Positions 38,130 to 50,856 of a stretch of DNA of 64,000 nucleotides are shown piece by piece (position 1 is the first letter of the stretch; each line of letters opens with the position of its first letter). The stretch covers positions 5,314,001-5,378,000 of the forward strand of contig NC_068562.1 in assembly GCF_022201045.2 (NCBI RefSeq), read 5' to 3'. The position numbers were made by a program, and so were the translations under genes. This DNA is from Citrus sinensis (Eukaryota > Streptophyta > Magnoliopsida > Sapindales > Rutaceae). The notes under the pieces were generated by a model. That model was not told the DNA's origin. It searched no databases and saw only the letters and a list, made by a program, of their open reading frames with translations.

Positions 38130-39649
38130 TCTTTATATATATGTATACATACACCTTATTTGCCTCCTGCCTTCGCCTTTTCGCTTTATTCAAAATCTGG
38201 ACAAACAAATACCAGATAAAAACAAAATTATATCTCTCAGGATAAAAAAAAAAGAGATAAAGACCCATTAGGTTTTACCCAATAGAACACCGAAACTGAA
38301 ATTTAAATTTGACCTTAAACAACCGTTACATGAAACTCCCTGTCCCCATTTTAAGATAAGCAAGAATAAAACAATCTGCGATAATCACGAAGCTTTAGCT
38401 TCAGTAACCCCCCTGCAATGCCATTCAGCAAACTTCCAAAGAGCTTTAAGTGGACTTTCTAGAAAGAAAATATGCATGCAAGTGCTTCTAAACTAAGTTG
38501 TTTTCGCAGAGCAGAGAAAAAACTCAAGGAGCAAGTGTTGGGTTTATAATGGGAAGAGGAGAGCGGTTTTAGCTGCGAACCGGAGAGAAAGAGAGAGTCT
38601 TAACTTTTTAAAGATTTATTAGATGTTACGAATAAATATTAAAAAATTTAAGTATTAGGGGGATCTGTGACTTTTAGCTCTGCGCAGAAGAAAATTTGTC
38701 TGAAACAACGTTGCGAAAGATCCGGGCTGGCGGAAATTGGAGAATTTGTTAGGGTTCTATTACAACTTTTATTTATTTATTTTTCACGCTCACTAAAATA
38801 ACCTTTTGTCCTTTTTTTAATTTTGTGGTAAGATTTGATTTTAATCACACACTTGTCCTACATGCAGCTTTCCACTTTTCCTGCTACTGGCTCTCGGTAG
38901 GTTAGGCTTTGACATGATAAGGATCTGCTTATCTTCGCTACTCAGAAAATTTACTCGCCGGATTTACTTGCCTTGTTCAAATTTTTATGTAACGAGGGAT
39001 TTGAAATATAATTAATTAAAGTGTATACAATAATGTGTCAGCTTTACTAAATAGTCGTGGTTGAATTGGCTGCACAGATGACTGAGTTTATGAAAAAAGT
39101 TTTCGACTTTAATTTTTACTAAACACGTCATTTAGGAGGAATATAAAATTTTAATTATGATTATATTCTATATTTAAATTAGTCGAGACTCAATATAATT
39201 GGCGGATATCAAATGACTTACACTACAAAAAAAAAAAATGTGTCAGCTTTGATGAGTTGCATTTACGGTTGGATTGTTTATAAAAAAATAGTACGTGTTC
39301 TCTTTAATTGAGTTCATTCAATGAAGGGGCATAATTTGTTCATTAAAATCCAAAAATGAACTAATTAGCTCATTACAATGAACTTGTCTTCTGAGTGAAA
39401 ACTATTCAATGATGTGGATGACAGCAAATGTGAACAACATTGTTATAAGGATCTTTTTCTATTTTAACCCAAAGAATAAAAATATAAAAAATAAAAGGCA
39501 ATCTTTAAACATGGACTATCAAGTCAAGTGAGTGTCTTTTTTCCGTTAAAATAAATTATTTATGGTTATAATCTTCCCAATTTATCAACCAATATAACCG
39601 GTTAGATTTCAATAATTTAATTATAATAAGAGTAGATCTCATTTACAAT

Positions 39650-39873
39650 GGGATAAATTTTCAAGTTATATTTAGTAATCTCATACTCGGTTAGGTTTAA
39701 ATTCTTAATAGACCCCTCAAATTTTTAGTTGATTATATAAATTTATTTAAAAACTTAAAAAAATTGGGGTAAAATTTGAAGTTATAAAAAGTAGTCTCAC
39801 ACTTGGTAAGATCTAAATCCCTAACAGCCCCTTAAATTTTTAGTTGATTATACAAATTAATTTTAAAACTAAA
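39650..39873. repeat. Diverged tandem duplication, period about 118 bp
   Basis: Copies start near 39650 and 39768. Common blocks are AAATTTTTAGTTGATTATA, plus the similar TAATCTCATACTCGGTTAGG and TAGTCTCACACTTGGTAAG. No coding potential. Confidence 0.8.
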
Positions 39874-41105
39874 AAATAACTAGTCTAAATAACGGATTAA
39901 CTTGACAAATAGCACTTGATTAAGGACTCATAAATAATTATAATATTTTTTTAATTTTACTGATATTTACAACCAGATAATACTGTGGGCTTTCCTTCAT
40001 GATTCTAGTGTGGTACACTCCGAACAACGACCCTCACTTAATGTTGGAAGAAAATCGATTATATCTTTAAAATAAAGAGTTAAATAAACCTTTATAAGAA
40101 GGGGGAGTCGAGTCCCAAAAATGGCTGTCAATAAATTTATAGTTATCCCTGTTAGAAATGTGTTGACGCAATTGATTCGAATGAGGGTCACCGTAACCTT
40201 AAAAAAGCCACACATAAGTTTTGATTCAAGCTTAGTTCGTCCGTTCAGGTAATTTTAGTCGCCTAGTCAAAGTAATCAAGTTCATGACACTACTATCTTG
40301 TGTGTCTGTATGTATTTCAAACGCTAAGATTTCTGATCAACAGTGGCATCGTAGCTACGTTAGGTGATGTGTTATATTAAACAATATGAGAATTGAGAGA
40401 TGCTCGTCGCACCCCCTCAAATAAAAAGCAACAGTGAAATGACCACGGTGCCAGTTAACATTAACCGGCTAAAGTACTTATTCTGTCTGACCAAAACAAA
40501 AGTAAAAGCAGTTCTTTGCTCCAAAAATAAAAATTGCCAAACGATGCCAACAAAAACTTTGTGCAAAAGAGAACGAGTACGCCACTAGCCAAGCGAGAAA
40601 ACCGGGAACAGTAAGCCCGGTGATCAGGCTACTTTCCTGTGTAGATTTTGAAGCTAATACTGTTCCAGCATTTAAGGCAAGTGATTCATTGGCAAATGCG
40701 CTTGTTTATTAAAAAAAGAAAAAAGTCATAATGTTTATTGTATACAAGATAAAATCAAATGCTCCTCACATCTTACTAGATGATTAACTTGTTACATCGC
40801 TACAGACTGTAATTTGAAAGATACCGTAATCCTTTGGCTTTTCAAACTCGCAGTTAGCCGTAATATGCACCAAGTTAATTTTTTTAATTTCATCCGTAAA
40901 ATAAAAATTATTTTATTTTATCAACCACAATAATATTAAATTAGCCCGAAATATATGTTTATGTATTTATTTCTCCCATGGAACCCACACGTAGCTACTC
41001 TAGACAGGCAAAACAAAGGCTACCTATACAGTAAATGTCTCAATCTACGAGGCATCCTATCGGCTATTGCTACCTGCTTAATACAAAAGAAGCCTCCAGC
41101 AAACT

Positions 41106-41359
41106 CTCTGCTCTTGGAACCAACGAAGTGTTGGCTGTATTAGTAATAGAGTTTCTTTAAATAGTTTGATTGAGTTTATTTTTCAGTTTGAGTTGTATAG
41201 AAGTCACTTTTGTTGAGAGAATCGGTGTCTCTCAATTCGAGCAAGAATTTTTAATCTGAGTTGTAGTACGGACTTAAAGATACTTCCCACAGTTGAGGTC
41301 CTCTACAGAATATATCGTGATTAAGACAAAAAAAAAAAAAAAACTAGCTCTGCTCTTGG
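41106..41359 (+). mobile_element. Small poly(A) retroposon with 12-bp target-site duplication
   Basis: CTCTGCTCTTGG occurs at 41106-41117 and 41348-41359. Between them is an insert of about 230 bp whose right end is a long A-run (about 41329-41343) followed by CTAG. This fits an LINE-mobilised insertion such as a SINE or a truncated LINE. No open frame or clear Pol III boxes were seen, so the family is open. Confidence 0.65.
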
Positions 41360-44049
41360 CATCGGTTCCCAGTTTTGACCAACAAAGTGGACTTAAATTT
41401 TATTTTTGGTGAGTTATTTTACTAATATTTTTCCTTCTTTTTATTATTTCATGTATTATTTTGTTATCATGTGTGTGTTTTTTTTTTGTGATATTAAGTT
41501 CAAATGTAATTTTTTTAATGTAATTAAAAAAAATACCAAGAATTATTGTTTAAACGTGTTGATGGGTCGTGTAATGAAAATTTTATATGATGATAAATGA
41601 TTTGTGCAAAAATAATTCAATTTATTTCAAAGGGATGAAACGCCCCTATTTAGCACGATATTCCCCGTCTCGCTGCTTTCCTTTAATTTCAGTTGCTTTT
41701 GGACTGACCGACACTAATCTTATTAAAACGAGTACGCATTACACGTAGAGATTAAAGGGAACATGAACAAGTGACTGCATGCACAAAAACGCCAACACGT
41801 AGAGGTTGAGTGATTTGTTGCCACGAGGTGTAGCACACGCAAGCAAATTGAAAGAAATTTTTGGCGTCTTTCGATTGTTTGTTTGGATTATGGGACCCCG
41901 ATTCGGTAATTGATGATTTTAGTTTTACATGGGATGTGGCCTCTCGTTGCGGCTACGGCTGACAGCGATGGCCGATAAGCCCATCCATGGGGACGCTTGT
42001 GCCTCCTCACCGAACATTTGTTTGATAATAATTTTACTTTTTCTTTTTAATGATTCGATTTACTTGGTATTCCATGCTAACGGTGTTCTTAATTGTCAAA
42101 TAAATTAATTGCCATCTGTATTCACTAATATAAAACTTTACAATAAAATTAATCTTAAATGATTGTTAAAACAGATACGCTACCTTATATTTACTGTGCA
42201 GCACAATGAGTCTGTTTATTGATATTGCCTAAGTTACAGAGAGAAATGGTGTACAATTAACAATATTTTGCTAGATTATTCTACAAACACATGTTGTTGT
42301 GCGCTAAATGTACTTAAACTCTTTCATCGTGTAAATAATTCGACAGAAGTAGGAACTGCGAACCCTAAGCATTTCTTAAGTTTAAAATCGTTATACGATC
42401 TAATCTATCAAATTTTTTAATACCCATCTGTAAAGTGCAAAACTCAAGTCGTAGTATTCAATTCAAATAAATTAAAGATCATCATGAGCCTAAAGTCGGT
42501 TTGGGTGAGGAGTGAATGCTTATCCTCGCCGCATCAAGTTGCACCCTTTTGCTGACTTTGCTTGTACAACCCACAAAACGGCATGTGACATCACACGTGC
42601 TCATTGCCCTAACCGTATTTATAATATTATCAGAATGTTCAACACTGTCACGATATATATAATATAAATATAATAATATAATATAATTATAATCCAAGGC
42701 CGAACACATTATGCACGCATACACGTCTTCATTATAAATGAATGTGAAAAGGACTCCCGCATCCTCCTACTCAGCTGCGAATGACTTCAACATGCTTCCA
42801 TGATCATCATTTGGTTTGATGGCCAGATGATTTTGGATTCCTATAAATCGTTCCTAATCATCGTTCTTATCTTTGGCTTCTCCCGCTTTTCTTTCTTTTA
42901 AAAATGTAAAATAAACAAAAAAAAAAAAAAAATCTATTTGAGGCACAAAGACTCGTGTGATCACTGCTTTTGACCTTTGACTGAAAAGCACGTGCACAGC
43001 ATCTTTTAATTCCAAAATTTCTCGGTGATTTCGGTGACGCACGTGCATCCATGTCCCGACAAAATTTCATAATCATGTCTCCAGTGTGTTTTTAAGTTTA
43101 AATTAACCCCGCCATTACTTTTCTTTGTCTGCCCGGAACCTAACGAAACAGCGCTTAATTTATTCGTACTTAAGAACCCAAGATTATTTTGGACCACTAT
43201 CTCACTTTCGATTTTATTTAATCATAAGCAACACAATTACGGAAATGCCCCTCCGTCGAGGAGGTCGGGGCCTCGGGGGGCTGGTTCGCGTCTTTGAAAA
43301 GCCTACTTAAATTTATTTTTTCATTTCAAATATAAGATGAAGGGTATTTTATTTTAACGAGTTTAAGGATTTTGAAAATTTTATGTGCTATTAATTAGAA
43401 CGATATCTAATTCTATTTCGTGTCTTGACTTATTATAATCTTTTGTGACATAAAATATGTCTCGTTGTACTTATCATTAGATTTTTTATATAAAATTTTC
43501 AAGATAAATTATTACTTTTTCAATTTCATGTAGAAATTGTCATATACTCCTAATTATTGGTAATTAAAGACAATACTTTTTTTTAACTCGAACTATCGAA
43601 ATAAATTCCTTTGGAATAGAACCAATGATTGTCACCACTCACCAAACTCTTTTTTCTTTGCATACTTCTCCTCTTAACATCTTCTCATATATTCTTCAAA
43701 AACGATCTTCTTGTAGATGAGAATTACCTCGTTGGAATGCACAAATGGACAAGTTGTTAAATTGTATCAGATTTAACCCTCATCTGAAGAAATATATTCG
43801 GAAATCAACAACTAACAAATAAATAAAACAAATGAGTTCAGTTTAAATGAAGACATTATGCCCTATTGAATGTATAATGCTCTCGTGCTCTTAAATTTTG
43901 TGGGGAACGAAAACGTGAATCAATTAGAAAGACCGGTACATTACAAAAAGGAATTATAAGTCTTTACATGAATAAAACATGTTATATACCTTCTAAGTCA
44001 TCATTTCGAATTATTTCCTTGTAAATAAATAAATACATAAATCACAGCT

Positions 44050-44602
44050 GTAATTAGGGATGGTTAAAAAGTCCCGGCCGGCCCGGCCCATTCCCATGGA
44101 GTTTGGCCTCGGGTTTCGCACATGAGAGTCTGGACAAAGGTTTAGGAAAAAAAGCTCAGGTTAAGCCCAAGCCTTCTATTTTTTAAATAAATAAATAAAT
44201 TTATAAATTAGAATAATAAATTGAAATTTGAAAATTAATGGAAAGATAAAAAAAAATAAGCTTAAATTCCTAATTTATGTATCAATAATGAATCAAAAAA
44301 CTTAAAATTAGAAATATTAAACTCTCTTTTAAACGTTAGAAAATTCAGTAGTAAAAAATTAAATCAGTAAATTTTTATTTATTTATTATTTTATTTTAAA
44401 ATATTTATTTTCTTTAATTCATTATTTATTATAACAACTTGATTATTATTAATTCATTTTAAGTTTGCAACAATTTTAAGAAATTTTGAAAAAATAACTA
44501 AAAGCCTAGGCCCAGCCCTTTCACTTCTTATCTAATGGCTTGGGCCTGGGCTTCAAAAAATCCGGCCCAAACCCTTAATTTGAAAACCATATCCGTAATT
44601 AG
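44050..44602 (+). mobile_element. hAT-like non-autonomous element with 8-bp duplication
   Basis: GTAATTAG flanks the element exactly, at 44050-44057 and 44595-44602. The 537-bp interior begins GGATGGTTAAAAAG and, reverse-complemented from the right, GGATATGGTTTTC, an imperfect inverted end. Both ends are rich in CCGGCCC/GGGCCTGGGC-type sequence and the middle is AT-rich. An 8-bp duplication fits hAT. No transposase is encoded. Confidence 0.75.
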
Positions 44603-44794
44603 ATTTCATATACTTTTAGAGATGTAAAAAAAAAAAAAAATTAATTATCTTAAATGCGTATCTTTGCTTTACAATCGATTTGCACGTTTTTGGGCCAGAA
44701 CCAGAAATTTCTCCTGGACTTTGTATCCTGCATCAACAAATCTCGAAGCGCCCAAAAAGGGTATCGTTCGTTAAATGAGAAAAATAAAACAAAC

Positions 44795-44867
44795 TGGAGG
44801 TGCGGGGAATCGAACCCCGTGCCTCTCGCATGCGAAGCGAGCGCTCTACCATATGAGCTACACCCCC
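44795..44867 (-). tRNA. tRNA-Ala (anticodon CGC)
   Basis: A 73-nt cloverleaf reads on the minus strand: acceptor GGGGGTG pairing with CACCTCC (one G-T wobble), D arm GCTC-ATATGGTA-GAGC, anticodon stem CTCGC/GCGAG with loop TTCGCAT, and T arm CGGGG-TTCGATT-CCCCG. Anticodon CGC reads GCG. There is no intron, and TTTT runs follow downstream on the minus strand. Confidence 0.96.
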
Positions 44868-45001
44868 GAGACTGTGGTTTTTTCAGAAATATAATATACA
44901 TAGTAAAACGTAGTACGGTAATGTTTTCTTGCCGACAAAGCGATCCCTCAAAAGCTGAATTTCTGAGGCTTCACGACTTCTACCTTTCCGATTTCTTTTT
45001 G

Positions 45002-45003
<2 letters not shown>

Positions 45004-45039
<36 letters not shown>
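45004..45039. repeat. (TA)n microsatellite
   Basis: About 18 TA units are uninterrupted. It is likely highly variable in length. Confidence 0.93.
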
Positions 45040-45040
<1 letters not shown>

Positions 45041-45292
45041 CAAATGTGATCAGAGAGAGGCGCAAGAAAAATAAAAAAATGAACTTTACTATATTCCATG
45101 CTGTCAACAAATAAATTATTTCTTAACGCGTGAGCAAATCAGTGTGAGCCGCGGGATACCGAATGGATCATTTTGTCAAACTTGATGACTTCTTCTGTCA
45201 AGTGCCTAATCACACAAGAACATTAACACAAGCTCAGGCTTAATTTATATTAAAGAAAAAATGGAGTTTAATTGACTTGATTTCGTTGATTA

Positions 45293-45312
45293 GAGAGAGA
45301 GAGAGAGAGAGA
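45293..45312. repeat. (GA)n microsatellite
   Basis: About ten GA units lie in otherwise AT-rich intergenic DNA, 1 kb upstream of the U-box gene. Confidence 0.85.
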
Positions 45313-45761
45313 CTAGATCATTAAAGGATGTTTTAAACTTTCAATTATTCCTCCAGTATTCTTGTCAAACACGAGGCTTTGGTACATATATCATTTTGTT
45401 TCTATGCTAATTCATATAAATAATCATAAAGAGTAATAGTAAACATTTGAAAATTTCATTTTAAATAAAGCGCGAATCATATAATAGGTGCTAATATTTT
45501 ACAAATCACTAACTTTCCAATTATACTAGACCCTGTTTAATATTGAGATTCTATAGCTTTTAAGTTAAAGTTGCTGTTAGAAAAAAAAAACTATAATTAT
45601 GAAATAAATGTTAATAGTATACAATAAACATAATTTTTAAATAATAATTTTGACAGTGTTAATAAAGATAAAATAAATTTTTCATGACATAAGTGTAAAG
45701 TTAAATCAACAACTAATGTTTACCAACCTTAATTGTAAATAGGATCCAAATAAAAATTGAA

Positions 45762-45858
45762 GTCCATTTAAAAAATTTAACGTGTACCATAGGAGTTGAG
45801 TACTAGGTTGTCCATTCGAAGAGTTTAACGCGTAAGATAGGAGTTGAGTACTAGGTTA
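45762..45858. repeat. 48-bp tandem repeat, two copies
   Basis: Copies begin GTCCATT at 45762 and 45810. Both contain TTTAACG and end TAGGAGTTGAGTACTAGGTT. Confidence 0.88.
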
Positions 45859-46315
45859 ACTTCCTCGTTCAATCTCACTAAAATTCGTCAATTAAAATGT
45901 GCTTCCATCCATCTTGTTAATATCAAACTAGGAAGCATACATGAAAGACCAAAGAAAATTCATAATCCGAAAATGATTTTTTTTTTTTTTTTTTGTTTTT
46001 GGAAGCGAAAAAGACTCTGTACTCTTGCAGGCTCTCACCATAGGCCAACAAAAAAGTCCAAACTCGGCCGTCCTACTGTCACAATAAAATATCATCAAGG
46101 AAAGAATATACATTTGAAATTCTATAACAAACATTTGAACCAAAATTCAACGCTTCCCTTGTCATCACAATTTCCACATCCTCCCCTTAAACACGGCTTC
46201 AATTTTGCTTAGCTCAACAAAAATTCAACCCAATAATTTACTTTTCTGAAATCTCCATGATTTCTCTGCCCTTAATTGATCGAGCTGTCGATGCCTGACT
46301 GAGGTAGCCAGCAAG

Positions 46316-49300
46316 ATGGATACTGAAGAGCCAAAAGTCTATGTCGCAGTTGGAAATGATCTCCAAGATGGATACAGGACTTTGGATTGGACACTTCGAA
46401 AATGGAAAGCTCAGTCCATCTCCATTGTCATTCTTCACGTCACCTATAACATCTCCATTAAGGATTTTGTTTACACCCCATGTACGTTTCACACTCAAAC
46501 TTTTTTTTCTTCACTCAATCATTAGCTCACATGACTTTTCTTAATTCTGTATTTTTCATTTGCATATGTATTCTTTTCCTTGTTCAGTTGGCAAGCTTCC
46601 TGCAACTTCTTTGAGCGATGAGAAGCTTGAAATCTTGAAGAAGTATGAACAAGGAAAGACTGACAATCTGCTCTCCAAGTACATGGGTTTCTGTGGCAAG
46701 GTTGTTAAACTTGATTAATTGTTGCTCCATTTTTTGTAATTTTTTTTTATTTTTGATTTTGGGGTACCGGAATTCAGCTCTGATTGATAATTTAATTTTC
46801 TGTTTACGTTTACAGGTTAAGGCGGAGATACTGAAAGTCGAGAAATCTGATGAACCTGTTCACAAGCTCATACTAGATTTGGTCTCACGATTGACAATAA
46901 CCAAATTGGTCATGGGACTTTCTTTCATGAAACCATCAGCAGGGTATGCGCGTTCCTTAATTCGATTGACTAATTAAATTATTTCTGTAATTAAATTTTA
47001 AAGAGGTTAGTTTTGTTGTGGTTTAATCAGTTACTGTAATTATCGGCAGGAAATCAAGAACTGCAGTCAGCGGATCATATTTTGTCCATCATCATATGCC
47101 TGATTACTGTGAACTGTTTATAATCTGCGGAGGGAAATTGGTGTCTCTGAAAGGAGAGAACGATGAGGGGATAATGGAGGACGATCAAGGAGTCAAATTT
47201 GCTAAAATGAGAGAAAGGGTTAATTTTGGAAACTTGTGGACCAAAATGTTTTCTGGAAACGGAAGAAATCCCAATCGCTTATCGATTTGTTCGAGGGGCC
47301 CGGACGCGGACTCCCCTTATTCACGGAGTACGTGGGAAAATTGTGTGCAGGAAATTGAAATTTATTTTCAGCATTTGGCGTCTTTCAATCTGGACGACGC
47401 ATCGAATTCTGAAGACGGGGATGAAATTTTGCAGACACGTGCAATAGAGCCAAACGCAGCGGAACAAATCGATTCTAATATGGTGAGTAATTATTATTGT
47501 TATCATCGAAGATATTTTACAGATATGTGGCCATCAATTAGGTTGCTTCATGGCGTAGCTACATGAATTATTATTATTATTTTTAATAATCGTATCTCTT
47601 AATTACGTATATCTTTTGACTAATAGAGGAATGTGATTGTGGTTGGGATAGCGATGTGATGACGAATTTGGTTGGTATACGGTATACCCGAAGCAATTTA
47701 AGTTTGATTAGTTGCAGGCATGATGAATTACTTAATCAGCCAAAATTTGTGTGCGAAATAGTGAAATTTTTTTGGGAAGTAGTTGTTTTATAGCGTTCTT
47801 GCCTCCCTAGTTGATAATTACGGAAATTTATAAGAATGGTTTAAAAATAGTGTTAATATACAAATAAAATTAGCCACTTACCATTTTTCTTATTCTAATA
47901 GTGAAAAGTGAGCATTTGGGTTATAAATATCTTAGATTGATACATTGTACTACACAAATATTTGATAGGGAGATTACTTATTAATCGCCTAGTAATTTAT
48001 TCATGAGTTGAATGCTTCGCATATCGATTGTTTATCAACCGTGTGTCTAGTAGGATAATTACTTAATAGTATTTTATGTCCCAAATGTGTTTTTGTAGAC
48101 ACCAAAATTAAAACAAAATAAAATAGAAAAAATTAGTGAATTATTTCTATAAAGTACACTTCAATTTTAGACTATTTTCATAATTTGATACAATAATTTG
48201 TCAAAATTTATATTCAATGTTAGATTCGTGACCGTATATTTGTCGTCGTCATTTTAAAAAAAAAAAACAAGAATTTTGCTTTCATATTCTAACATTGCCA
48301 AGAAAATGGCATTACATCAGAGTGTTGCAGAGAGAACTGAATTCATGAAAAGTAAAATAAATGAAGCTCGGGAGATGATCCGGTTGAAGAAAAAAGAGAC
48401 CAAAGACGATGCCGAAAGATGCGCAAAAGCTAAGTGGGCTATTTGCTTGTGCAATTCACGGGTACTATTTTGATTTATGTTTAAAATCATTTAACAATTT
48501 TATTTGTTAAAAGTAATGATTTAATGGGTGATATTACTCGCATTAAGATAGACAGCATTGCTAGTTGTGTATTCGTACCTTCAAACTCTAATTAGTAATC
48601 ATTACTCTATTAAATCACGCATGCAATTGCACCTCATAAAACGGGGGACGTCGTTCATTACAAATGTTCTGTTATTTGTCATTGTTGTTGTGTACCTTAG
48701 CAAGCAAAAACTTTCCATGTTGCATAGGCAGACCAACTTGAAAGTCTAACAAAGGAAGATGTGGCAAGCCGTATGGAAATACAAAGGGATTTGGACAGCT
48801 TGAAAGAACAATCATGTGAAGTAATAAGAGATGTTGAAGAGAGTAAAAACAGATTGAGTTCGCTCATTGAACTGCAATCCGAGCTCTCGAACAAGCTGCA
48901 ACTATCAACGATGGCAAAAGGGCACGCGGAGGCGCAGCTGGAGAAGGCAGTAATTGCAAGAGCAGAAATCGTTAAAGACATTGAAGAATTGAGGCGACAA
49001 AGAGATGTACTTCATAGAAGAATCGAGTTTTGTAAAGAAAAAGATGCAATTGGAATGGTCATAAGGTCTAGTGAATTAAGCTGTGCCTTCAGAGAATACG
49101 CAGCGGAGGATATCAGACTAGCGACTGAGGATTTTTCTGAACGTTTTAGATTGAAATGTGCAGGTGATTGGACTAACGTGTATCGTGGGCGATTGAATCA
49201 TGCAAGTGTTGCTATTAAAACGCTCAACAATGGCTTGTCCGAAGAAGATTTTCAAGCCAAGGTAAAACAGTGGAGGGAAAAAAAAAAGGAAAGAAAAAAC

Positions 49301-50416
49301 CGAATTGAGGTTTCTTCGCTTTCGGAACTAAATTTGACTGTGATTTTGCAGGTGAGTTTCCTCACTGCTGTTCGACACCCTCATTTGGTTGCAGTGATGG
49401 GCTGCTGCTCGGAGTTAAAATGCATAGTTTTTGAGTACATGCCCAATGGTAACTTAAGGGACAAGTTGTTTACTTCTCAAAGAAACTACAAAAATTGCAG
49501 CCGGGCTCGGGCCCTGAGGTGGCTTGATCGGATCCACATTGCACATGAGGTTTGTTTGGGCTTGAGCTTCCTCCATTCGACTGAACCTAGGCCCATTGTT
49601 CACGGCAGCCTCACGCCGTCCAGTATCCTTCTCGATCGTAATCTTGTTGCGAAGATCAGTGGGCTTGGGCTCAATATATGTGACCAACTCAATGTGAGGT
49701 CGGATATTAGGGCTTTTGGGACGTTATTGCTGCATCTTTTAACTGGAAGAAACTGGGCTGGGCTTGTCGAGAAGGCGATGGCGTTGGATCAAACGACCCT
49801 AATGCAAGTTCTGGATGGGAATGCTGGAATATGGCCGTTGGATTTGGCGGAGGAACTTGCAGGGATTGCCTTGAAGTGTTTGTCGGCGGACCAAGACGCC
49901 AATAGAGATTTGAGGATTGCTGGTGTTATGAAAGAGCTTGACGAAGTGCGGAAAAAGGCTGATGGTTTAGCGGACAAAAGAGAAAGTGAAGTGGTGACTG
50001 ATAGATGTGCAAATAAAGAAGATTCAAATGACGTCCCAAGTGTTTTTATATGCCCCATATTTCAGGTCAGTATCTATCTCTCACAACATTGCTAATGTTA
50101 GTTTTGTTCGCATCAATCACTACATTAGAAATACGGCTGATTAAAATATTTTGTGGGAAGTGATTATTTAAGCGAAACGACAATAATGAGTGGAGTCTAT
50201 GGTTTGTGTCGAGAACAGGAAGTGATGAAAAACCCACACGTGGCTGCGGACGGATTTTCGTACGAGTTGGAAGCTATGGAGGAATGGCTAGGGATGGGGC
50301 ATGATACATCACCCATGACAAATTTGAGGCTCAAGCACAAATATCTGACCCCTAACCATACCCTTCGTTCTCTCATTCAGGAGTGGCATAATAAACAATC
50401 AAGTGTACATTCTTAA
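46316..50416 (+). CDS. U-box E3 ubiquitin ligase with USP-like and kinase-like domains (PUB)
   Basis: Plant U-box/kinase proteins recruit E2 enzymes through the U-box to ubiquitinate targets. Eight exons are inferred: 46316-46481, 46588-46700, 46816-46943, 47050-47482, 48321-48461, 48728-49261, 49352-50065 and 50219-50416. They give 808 residues. The N-terminal USP-like domain runs from VYVAVGNDLQDGYRTLDW to VSGSYFVHHHMPDYC. A coiled-coil of about 180 residues rich in E, K and R follows. The kinase-like domain keeps the VAIKTL lysine, but the catalytic loop reads HGSLTPSSILL and the DFG position reads SGLGL. Both catalytic Asp residues are missing, so it is a predicted pseudokinase. The C-terminal U-box runs FICPIFQEVMKNPHVAADGFSYE to HTLRSLIQEW. 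The 90-nt intron at 49262-49351 is stop-free and in frame. Confidence 0.93.
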
Positions 50417-50856
50417 AACGATATCGCACTGTGCTGAGCTTTTGCAAAGTTTCTGCTTCTACAAGATAAGCAATAAAATTGATCTTGCTAATTTTTCATC
50501 TCTCTAGCGGTTCGTATTGCGACAAGGCAGATAAATGGACGGTAAAATCAGATGCCCAAAATGCACAAGAATAATTTTCCTTGAAAGAACGTTACGTATA
50601 GAATCTAAATAAGCCACTTTGTTTCAGTTACAAATATACATTTCAACAGAAAAAGAATGTTAAACATACACTACAGCTACATAGTGTATGAAATTATCAA
50701 TTCTCTGCCATAAGAATTTGATTTGTATTAGAAACTATATACTTCTTTTCCATCTAGCTGTACCGATCTTCAAGTTCGCCCACTCTCTATCTGGAAAATG
50801 ATCTTTTGGAAGAAGTTACCTAATGAAAGCATCCACAAGCATTCAACTGCCAAGTA
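50417..50856. other. Spacer between U-box gene and NAT12
   Basis: Converging 3' UTRs lie in 440 bp of AT-rich DNA. No separate feature is visible. Confidence 0.5.

Larger units (their letters stand above)
38130..44049. other. AIL6 promoter side and long gene-free region
   Basis: No gene is supported over about 6 kb. The first 500 bases hold the AIL6 leader and promoter, including a GAGAAAGAGAGAG run near 38582. Further right are a tandem duplication (39650-39873) and a poly(A) retroposon (41106-41359). Short homopolymer tracts are scattered through the rest. Confidence 0.55.
44868..46315. other. Intergenic region upstream of the U-box gene
   Basis: It contains a TA microsatellite (45004-45039), a GA run (45293-45312) and a 48-bp tandem repeat (45762-45858). 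The right end should be the promoter and leader of the U-box gene. No other gene is supported. Confidence 0.55.

Noticed and set aside
47096-47566. 156-codon frame starting at an internal ATG in the U-box gene
   Set aside because: It is exon 4 read into the following intron, not a separate gene.
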